From positions 1 to 32,926 of the forward strand of contig JAJTFM010000039.1 in the NCBI GenBank assembly GCA_021298575.1: a DNA stretch of 32,926 bases. The letters are read 5' to 3'. This DNA is from Saprospiraceae bacterium (GTDB lineage: Bacteria > Bacteroidota > Bacteroidia > Chitinophagales > Saprospiraceae). Of this stretch, positions 17,886 through 26,400 are shown one piece after another. The notes under the pieces were generated by a model. It was not told the origin of the DNA. It saw nothing but the letters and a program-made list of their open reading frames with translations, and did not search any database. A program made the position numbers and the translations under genes. Each line of letters opens with the position of its first letter. The first letter of the stretch is position 1.

Positions 17886-17893
17886 TATCTTTG
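17886..17893 (+). promoter_or_regulatory. -7 box (TATCTTTG) for the lipoprotein gene
   Basis: TATCTTTGCGCC matches TAnnTTTG exactly and shares the GCG extension seen at other promoters in this window. It lies 75 bp before the preferred ATG at 17968. No well-placed TTG was seen at -33. Confidence 0.45.
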
Positions 17894-17967
17894 CGCCTCA
17901 AAACGGCCTCTTTTGGTCTGAAATGCCCGTCTTAAACGGGTTCAGTCAATCGGGGAATTCACGAGCC

Positions 17968-18528
17968 ATGTCCAGAGTACTACTGTTATTATCCCTGTTT
18001 CCTGTGTTTTTTGCCTGCCAGCAGGAGCCGGCAAGGCAGGAGCCAGCCCCCGTCAAGCGCGAATCGTGGAAAAACTACGGCTGCGAACTGATTACAGATG
18101 AGGAATTGTCGCGTATGTTCAAATTTGACCCGACCGGTGCGGCACTGAAGTCCAGGTCGCTGCCCGATCAGGTATTCTGCCTTCGCACCTGGCACAAGTC
18201 CGACTGGAAAGAACGGGAGACCAACAACGAGAAGGAGGGGGCTGAGTTCCTGAGCCCGTCGAACCGCCTTGTACTGCAGATGTTTGACTACACATCGGAA
18301 GTGCATGCTACACAACAGATGGAGATGCTGCGCCGCGACCGGCGTACCACCTACGAGGAAGATGTGAAGGGTATTGGAGAAGATGCGCTCTGGAGTACAG
18401 GTACCGTGACTCTTCTGGTGAAAAAAGGCCAGCTTGTCGTGAATATTTCACTGGAGTACTACGATAAACCGCACGATAATCTTGAGAAGGCAAAAGATAT
18501 TGCGGAGGTTATTCTCAAAAAGCTATAA
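17968..18528 (+). CDS. Small lipoprotein of unknown function
   Basis: I do not recognise a named family. From ATG 17968 the protein has 186 residues and a clear lipoprotein signal: MSRVLLLLSLFPVFFAC with Cys17, followed by QQEPARQEPAPVK. The lipobox decides this start over an in-frame ATG at 17923, which would add 15 polar residues ahead of the signal. The mature part is a single compact domain of about 150 residues. It has NYGCELITDEELSRMFKFD near its start, two further cysteines (in NYGCEL and QVFCLRTW) that could form a disulfide, and a C-terminal strand-helix GQLVVNISLEYYDKPHDNLEKAKDIAEVIL. The layout resembles small periplasmic DUF-type domains. Its last 6 bp overlap the convergent FkbM gene. 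Confidence 0.8.
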   Translation: MSRVLLLLSLFPVFFACQQEPARQEPAPVKRESWKNYGCELITDEELSRMFKFDPTGAALKSRSLPDQVFCLRTWHKSDWKERETNNEKEGAEFLSPSNRLVLQMFDYTSEVHATQQMEMLRRDRRTTYEEDVKGIGEDALWSTGTVTLLVKKGQLVVNISLEYYDKPHDNLEKAKDIAEVILKKL

Positions 18529-19266
18529 CGGGAAGGCTATAAAGTAATAGTTTTCCTTGCTGTGGTATTGTCTGGAGAAGGCGTCCTTGTCCAGTGGTGG
18601 TTTTCCGTCCAGAAAGCGGTCGAGCAACGATACCGACAGCCCGCACTCCTGCAGCAGGTCGAACACCTGTTCCGGAGTTGATCCATATACGTCACTTGCG
18701 CCCAGTCCGTGCTCGAAGACAACTACTGGCTTGTATTTTTTCATGATACCTTCAGCACCCTTCATGACGAGCAGTTCTCCGCCTTCCACATCAATTTTAA
18801 TAAGATCCACCCGGAAGTTTTCTGGCAGCACGTCATCAAGGCGTTCGGTCTGGACCGTGATCAGCGTGTCTTTTTCATCGGCGCGGTCGTAATTCCGTTT
18901 CCGGAGGCCGCTGTATGACGGATTGGACACCACGTAATTGAAACTGGCACTACCCTTGCTGTCTGACAGTGCTATATCAAGGATATGGCAGCGATTATCA
19001 GAGCCATATTTCTGCATTAACCCGTCGAACAGATCTGGAACAGGTTCAAAACCATAGTGAACGCCCCCTGGAGCTGCGGCGAGGAGCAGGTCGAGAATTT
19101 CGCCTTTGTGGCACCCCACGTCTATACAATGACTGTCGGGCCTGCACACTCTTTGTATTACCTTGCGGGTAAGGCGGTCATATCGCTGGTTAAGCGTGAA
19201 ATCGAACGGAAGCGACTTGAGCGCTTTTTTGATCAGTTCTTTCAAAACAAAATAATTTCGGATCAA
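18523..19266 (-). CDS. FkbM-family SAM-dependent methyltransferase
   Basis: The 247-residue cytoplasmic enzyme has a Rossmann fold with the SAM-binding motif CIDVGCHKGE (47-56), the acidic FEPVP (73-77) after strand 2, and the FkbM-type motif LIKIDVEGGE around residue 155. It ends with SKENYYFIAFP. FkbM enzymes O-methylate sugars, polyketides or lipids; the acceptor here is unknown. There is no ATG near the N-terminus. The first codon read here is TTG at 19266, directly after the thiL stop (TGA at 19269-19267), so translation probably re-initiates at a TTG or begins inside thiL. The gene is cotranscribed with thiL and overlaps the convergent lipoprotein gene by 6 bp. Confidence 0.9.
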   Translation of the reverse strand: MIRNYFVLKELIKKALKSLPFDFTLNQRYDRLTRKVIQRVCRPDSHCIDVGCHKGEILDLLLAAAPGGVHYGFEPVPDLFDGLMQKYGSDNRCHILDIALSDSKGSASFNYVVSNPSYSGLRKRNYDRADEKDTLITVQTERLDDVLPENFRVDLIKIDVEGGELLVMKGAEGIMKKYKPVVVFEHGLGASDVYGSTPEQVFDLLQECGLSVSLLDRFLDGKPPLDKDAFSRQYHSKENYYFIAFPL

Positions 19267-20289
19267 TCAGAAATGTACCCAGCCCTGCGCCTTCAGGTCG
19301 TGCAGATTGCCGCCTTTGGTACTGAGTTTGATGCCGGCAGAGGCATCCATTATTTCACCTGCAATATAAATTTCTGGCAGAAACTTGATTTTATCGGCAT
19401 CTTCCGGCTTGATGGTGAAGAGCAGTTCATAGTCTTCACCGCCACTGAGTGCGCAGGTGACGGGATCCAGTTTGAATTTCAGTGCCAGCAGTTCTGATTC
19501 CGGGTGCATTGGTACTCCGCTCTCCTCAATGAGTGCTCCTACTCCGCTTGCCCGGCAGATATGAAACATTTCCGAGGCGAGGCCGTCAGAGATATCAATC
19601 ATGGACGTCGGTTTAAGTCCGACCTGCTGAAAAGTTTCGATGACATCACGACGGGCCTCCGGTTTGAGTTGTCTGCCAACAACATATTGCTGATTTTCCA
19701 GATCGGGCTGTACATTGGGGTTTTCCTGCCAGATACGTTTTTCGCGTTCCAGCAGTTGCAGGCCCAGATAGGCAGCACCCAGGTCGCCGGTGATACAGAT
19801 CAGGTCGCCTGTGCGGGCGCCCGAGCGATAGGTGAGCTTTTCCTTTTCTCCCTGCCCTATTGCCGTGATACTGATAATCATGCCTTTGGGTGAGGAGGTA
19901 GTGTCGCCACCCACCAGATCAACACCATAATATTCACAGGCCAGTCTGATACCTTCATAGAGTTCCTCGAGCGCCTCCACCGAGTACCTGTTAGAGATGG
20001 CAATGGAGACGGTAATTTGTTTCGGATGTGCGTTCATGGCGTATATATCCGAAAGATTAACCACAACCGATTTATAGCCGAGGTGCCTGAGCGGGGTATA
20101 GGCCAGATCGAAGTGAATGCCTTCTACCAGCATGTCTGTACTGACAACCGTACAAAAATCACCATTTTCAATGACGGCGGCATCATCACCCACGCCTTTA
20201 AGGCTGGAAGCGTTGCGTAGCGGGAAAGCCCTGGTCAGATGTTCAATCAGGCCAAATTCGCCGAGGGTATTTACGTCTGTGCGTTGCAT
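19267..20289 (-). CDS. thiL: Thiamine-monophosphate kinase
   Basis: The 340-residue enzyme phosphorylates thiamine monophosphate to the cofactor thiamine diphosphate using ATP. It carries the ThiL/PurM-fold hallmarks: GVGDDAAVI with Asp35-Asp36, STDMLVEGIHFDL (Asp52, His59), NLSDIYAMNAHP (Asp81), LVGGDTTSS, ITGDLGAAYLGL, MIDISDGLASEM and LSGGEDYELLFT. Length is normal. The ATG at 20289 follows a consensus -7 box by only 4 bp, so the message may be leaderless. FkbM follows without a gap. No other thiamine gene lies in the window. Confidence 0.97.
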   Translation of the reverse strand: MQRTDVNTLGEFGLIEHLTRAFPLRNASSLKGVGDDAAVIENGDFCTVVSTDMLVEGIHFDLAYTPLRHLGYKSVVVNLSDIYAMNAHPKQITVSIAISNRYSVEALEELYEGIRLACEYYGVDLVGGDTTSSPKGMIISITAIGQGEKEKLTYRSGARTGDLICITGDLGAAYLGLQLLEREKRIWQENPNVQPDLENQQYVVGRQLKPEARRDVIETFQQVGLKPTSMIDISDGLASEMFHICRASGVGALIEESGVPMHPESELLALKFKLDPVTCALSGGEDYELLFTIKPEDADKIKFLPEIYIAGEIMDASAGIKLSTKGGNLHDLKAQGWVHF

Positions 20290-20293
20290 GGCG

Positions 20294-20301
20294 CAAAATT
20301 A
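20294..20301 (-). promoter_or_regulatory. -7 box (TAATTTTG) directly before the thiL ATG
   Basis: The minus strand reads TAATTTTG-CGCC-ATG. The box fits TAnnTTTG and only four bases separate it from the start codon, so transcription would begin at or next to the A of the ATG. Confidence 0.5.
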
Positions 20302-20425
20302 GCGCAAAAAGTGCCGGTGCGGGTTTAAAAAAATCAAATTCAGGCAACCTTTTTTTGTTGTGGTACGTCATTCCCCCACTTCAGTTTAATCATACAATCC
20401 TGGTTATTACCTGCTTTTTTTGAAA

Positions 20426-23400
20426 ATGATGAAGAAGAACAGCCTTCCCGCGACGTTCGCCTTGTTGGCTATCAGTGCCCTGTATGCTTTTTCCACCGCC
20501 GGGCCATGGCAAGAGGATGTGCTTACCATTCTGTTCCCGGATGAAATACGTCCGGTAGCACTTCAGTACCGCCCGACGGAGTCGTTTGGTATTCGCTCTG
20601 TCGAGGCAGATACCTTTCCTCCGCTGAAGGATCGTTTTGACGACTTTCTGAACAGCGGAACCAATCCCGTTGATCTGAAAGATCCGAAGGCGATCACACA
20701 GACAGTGGAGTACGACCCTGTTTCCAATTCCTATATGCTGATTGAGAAAATCGGCGATGAATACTACCGTACGCCCACGTACATGACGTTTGAGGAATAC
20801 CTGCGCTGGCGCGACCGCCAGCAGCAGCAGGCCTATTTCGACCGTTTGCAGGGGGTGATGGATCCCAACCGGAAGGGTGGTGAAGGAGGCGATCCGGTAG
20901 CTCAGTTCGATATCAAGAACAGCCTGATTGACCGGCTTTTTGGCGGAACCAATGTGGATATCAAGCCACAGGGCAATATCAATCTGACTTTTGGATTCGA
21001 CTACCAGAAAATCAAGAACCCTATTCTGACGCTCCGTCAGCAAACAACGGGTAACTTCGATTTCGACATGGACATCAATATGAGTGCCCAGGGTAAAATC
21101 GGAGAAAAACTGAATCTGAATTTTAACTACAACACACAGGCTACATTCGACTTCGACAACCAGATGAAGTTGAAGTACGATACCAAAGGCTTCTCCGAGG
21201 ATGAAATTCTGCAGAATATCGAGGCCGGCAACGTTTCTTTCAACACACGCTCCAGCCTGATCAAGGGTGTTCAGAATCTGTTCGGTCTGAAAACCGAGAT
21301 GAAATTTGGTCACCTGCGCACCACACTCGTAGCCAGTCAGCAGCGCTCCAAACAGTCCACCCTGAAGGTACAGGGTGGTGCCCAGGTGCAGCAGTTCGTA
21401 AAGCCGATTGACGAATACGACGAAAATCGCCACTTTTTCATCAGTCACTGGAACAGAAACGAGTTTGAGCCGGCGATGAAGTGCCTGCCTGTACCGCAAT
21501 CGCTGTTCAATATTACCCGGATGGAGGTGTGGATAACCAACGACAAACAGGAAACCGTCAATACACGCGATGTCGTTGCCCTGTCCGAACTTGCTGAACC
21601 TGATTCCTGTGCCAGTCAGTGGAAGCTGAATACTCCGGTAGCCGTGGATATCAAAAACAGGGGACTTCCTGCCAACGAAAACAATAAACTTTACAGCTCC
21701 ATTCTCGACAGGCTGGAGTTCGATCCGACACTTCGTTTCAGCGACAAGGTGGTTAATATCCTGACCAATCCTGCTGACTTCCAGATGAAGCAGATCCGGG
21801 ACTTTGAGAAGGTAAATGCCCGTCAGCTCAGCCCTACGGAATTTAACTATGATCCGCAGCTGGGTTTTCTTTCTGTTAACCTGAACGTACAACCTGATCA
21901 GGTACTGGGTGTGGCACTGGAATATACCTATAATGGAAAGCCGTACAAGGTTGGCGAGTTTTCCAGCGATGTCGCCCGTAAAAACTCCATTGATACCCTG
22001 AAAACGAACGTGCTGTTCGTAAAAATGCTGAAGAGTACCACGGCCAACGTCCGGTTCCCGATCTGGGACCTGATGATGAAGAACGTATATGCAGTTGGTA
22101 CGGCCAACGTGGATCCGCAGGAGTTCCGCTTTGATATTTACTACGAGGATCCGGGCAAGGGTCAGCGCCGCTTTCTTGCCGGCGATGATGTCCCCACCGA
22201 TCTGAGGGCCCGTCCGCTGCTGCAGGTGTTCAATCTGGACAACCTGAACCTGCAGGGCGACCCCGGCGCCGATGGTATATTCGACTTTGTGCCCGGACTC
22301 ACCATCAACCTCCGGTCGGGAAGGATTATGTTTCCCGTACTGGAGCCGTTCGGCAAGTTCCTGACCAATAAAATCATATCGGCCGGGGCGGATACAACGG
22401 TGGCCATCAAATACACTTATCCGCAACTATACGATTCCACGATATTCAGGGCCAGGGAGTTTCAGCAGCTAAATCGCTATACCCTGCGTGGCTCCTACAA
22501 GTCGAGTACCAGCTCTGAAATATCGCTGGGTACCTTCAACTTGCCGCAGGGATCTGTACGGGTAACTGCCGGCGGCCAGCAACTGCGCGAGGGTGTTGAC
22601 TATTCTGTTGACTACAATATAGGCAAGGTGCGTATTCTCAACGATGCCATCCTGCAGTCGGGGCAGAGTGTGAATGTGAGTTTTGAGGACAACACTTTCT
22701 TCGGGTTCCAGAGCCGGTCTATGGTAGGGGCGCGTTTCGACTACGATTTCAGCAAGGACTTCAAGGTCGGGGCCACCTTTATGAACCTGTTTGAACGACC
22801 GCTGACCCAGAAGGTGAACTTCGGTGACGATCCCATCAATAACAAGATGTACGGGTTCGATTTCAGCATCTCCAAAGATGCACCCTGGCTCACCAAGCTG
22901 ATTGACAAACTGCCTTTGCTCGAAACAAAGGAACCCTCTTCCATTAGTGCCCAGGCAGAGATGGCTCTTCTGCAACCTGGTTACAACAAGGCCATCAATC
23001 AGGGTGAAGACACGGGCGGTGTGGTTTATCTCGACGATTTTGAGGGTAGTACCGCCAATCTGCCCCTCACTACCCAGTTCAATCAGTGGGTTATTTCTTC
23101 TGTCCCGCGTGGCGACAGCACCCTGTTCCCCGAGGCCGAACGCAGCGACCTTGCACTGGGAGCCAACCGTGGAGGCCTCGCCTGGTATGTGGCCGACCCG
23201 AGCGCGCGCGATGCCGTTGATGGTGGCGACCCCTATACCACACTCATTCAGTATCAGGAAATATTCCCCAACCGTCAGCTGACGCCGTTCGAGCAGTCGA
23301 GCCTTCGGCCACTCGACGTCACCTTTTATCCGCGGGAGAGAGGTCCCTACAACTTTGAGTTGCCCAACGGATACAACGGTGTGTCGGCGGGTTTCACCGC

Positions 23401-26400
23401 CGACGGTACACTGAATCTCCCTTCTACACGATGGGCCGGCTTTATGCGAGAGGTTACAACCAATGACTTTGAGGCTGCCAACATAGAATTCGTGGAATTC
23501 TGGATACTGAATCCGTATATGGAGAAAAACGACGGATCACCTGTTTCCGATGCCGGATCCATGTACATTGATCTGGGATCCATTTCGGAAGACGTCATGC
23601 GCGATTCACGCCAGTTTTTTGAGAACGGGTTACCGGCAGGCAGCAATAACTTTATCACAGACAGTACTACCTGGGGCCGTGTACCCATTGAACCGCCTGT
23701 GGTAAATGCATTCGACAACCAGGAGCAGAACCGTGCGCTTCAGGATCTGGGTCTCGACGGTTTGAATAACGATAACGAAAAGGTGTTCTTCAAACAGTGG
23801 TACGATATTATTCAGAGTTCCAACCTGTCGCCCAACTTTAAGACTATGGTTGCGGACGACCCCTCCAACGACGATTTCAAGTATTTCCGCGATCCGGAGT
23901 TCAACAACAACCCGCCCGGATTGCTCATGCGCTACGGGCAGTTCAATAACACCGAGGGTAACTCGCCGGTGAACCAGTCGAATAACCTGAACCCGTCGGC
24001 TACCAACTACCCGGATCAGGAAGACCTGAACCGCGACCGCTCGCTCAACGAAACAGAAGCATATTTCAGGTATAAAATTGAATTTCCCAAAACTCTCAAG
24101 AACGGCCAGGAGGTAATTGATGAAGAGCATCCTTCCGTCAGGGATCTGATTGCAAATACCGTAACTTTTACTAAAAACGGCAAAGAATATACATGGTACC
24201 GCTTTAAGGTGCCGCTCGACCTGCGCCGCCGCAGGGCATTTGGCGGTATTCAGGATTTCCGCTCCATCCGTTTTATCCGTATGTACTGGAAGGGATTCAC
24301 CGAGCGTACCACATTCCGCTTTGCCACGCTGGAGCTCGGACGCAACCAGTGGAGGCGCTTCACACAGGCACTCCCCAACACCGACCCCAACCCTACAGGC
24401 TCTGTCTGTGATGTGGGTTACTCCCAGATTCCTTTCGATATCAACGCAGTGAGTATTGAAGATAACTCCGCTCGTCTGCCTTTCAATTATACCATTCCCT
24501 TCGGTATCCGCCGCGAACAGTCGGTAGGTGCGTTCCCCGATATCCTTCAGAATGAACAGGCGCTCGCCATGAGCGTTTGCAGTTTGTCGTATTGCGATGC
24601 CCGTGCAGTGTTCAAAACACTGAATATGGATCTTCGCCAGTACAAGCGTATGAAAATGTTTGTGCACGCGGAGGCATCGGATCCTGCCAATTTCCCGCTT
24701 GATTCCACCGATATGAAGGTGTTTATCAGGCTGGGATCCGATTTCGTGAGCAACTATTACGAGTATGAACTGCCCCTGTATCCGTCCAATGAACTAAACC
24801 TGAATGGCAACCCCGACAGCCGCGAGTACAAGGAAGAAGTATGGCGCCCCGAAAATCAGTTCGATTTTCCGCTCGACCTGCTCGTCAATATCAAAAAAGA
24901 GAGAAACCTTAACCCCGACTGGCCCCTCAGTACACCATATATATCTGTCGACCCGGAGAGACCGGCAGCCCGTGTCAAAGTGGTGGGTAATCCCAATATC
25001 GGGTATGTGAAGGGGGCCATGATAGGCGTCAGGAATACGGATGAAACGAACAATAAAAGCAATTTGCACTGCGTCGAACTCTGGCTCAACGAGTTACGCC
25101 TGAGCGGATTCAACGAGAAAGGTGGTTACGCCGGACTGGCGCGGGTTGATATCCGCATGGCCGACCTCGGCAATATATCTGTTGCCGGAAACTACACCAG
25201 TATCGGATGGGGAAGTATTGAGGAAAAGTTGTCTCAGCGCCAGCGGGAGGAGATAGTCCAGTATGATATCTCGGCAAACCTTGAGCTGGGCAAGTTCCTG
25301 CCAGAAAAGGTGGGTCTGAAACTCCCCTTCTACGCGCAGTATTCCAATATCACCAAAAATCCGGAATTCGATCCTTATGATCTCGATATCCGCCTGAAAG
25401 ACAAACTCCGCGACGAAACGGATCCGATTAAACGGGACTCCATACGCGCAGGCGCTCAGGATGTGAACATCATCAGGGGATACAACTTCACCAACGTGCG
25501 CAAGGAGCGCAAAGGTAAGCCCCGTACACTGCCCCTGCCGTGGAATATCGAGAATTTCAGCCTGACCTATGCCTTCAATCAGCAGAGAATACGAACACCA
25601 TTCATACTGAACGGAGAGCAGAATCAGTACAAGGGGGCTGTTGACTGGAACTATTCCACCGGACTGAAGCCGCTGCAGCCCTTCAAGAGCCTGATCAAGA
25701 ATGATAAATTCCTGAAATTCATAACCGATTTCAATTTCAACCCATTACCCGAAACATACGGGTTCAGCACAAACCTCGAGCGCCTGGCATCTGTTACGAC
25801 ATACAGGTTCGCAGGTGAGGACCCGCAACTCAATACCTATTATAACCGGCGTTTTACCTGGGATCGAAACTACGATCTGGGCTGGACGATTTCCAAATCC
25901 ATACGATTCAATTTCGACGCTACTGCGCGCAGCCTGCTCGATGAACCACTTCAGTTCGACCAGACCGGAAGAGAGGTTACTCAGACCGAACGCAATCAGA
26001 TACTCTGGAACAACTTCAAGAATCTGGGTCGCCCGAAAGGCTATACCCACAATGCCAGTCTGAGCTGGACGCTGCCATTCAAGTCCATTCCTTTCATGGA
26101 CTGGATTACCATGAAGGCTTCCTACACCACAGGCTACACCTGGACGGCACAGTCGCTCAAACTCCAGAACCTGGATGCAGGCGATTTTCAGGACAGGCTG
26201 AACGAGCGAAATCTTGGTAACGTAATTCAGAATAACAATACCCGGCAAATCAACGGAGACTTCAATCTTGAGACGCTCTACAACAAGAGCAAGTACCTCG
26301 CCATGATTAACAAACCGGCCAAGTCGGGTGGTAAAAATGGCAGTGGCGGCAAGGCCGACGACCTGAAAGCACCGGGTGATGACGGCGGTGGCGCCGCTCC

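Noticed and set aside
20390-22426. A 678-codon open frame on the minus strand opposite the start of sprA
   Set aside because: It lies wholly antisense to a well-supported family gene, has no domain or signal, and is explained by the codon bias of sprA leaving few antisense stops.
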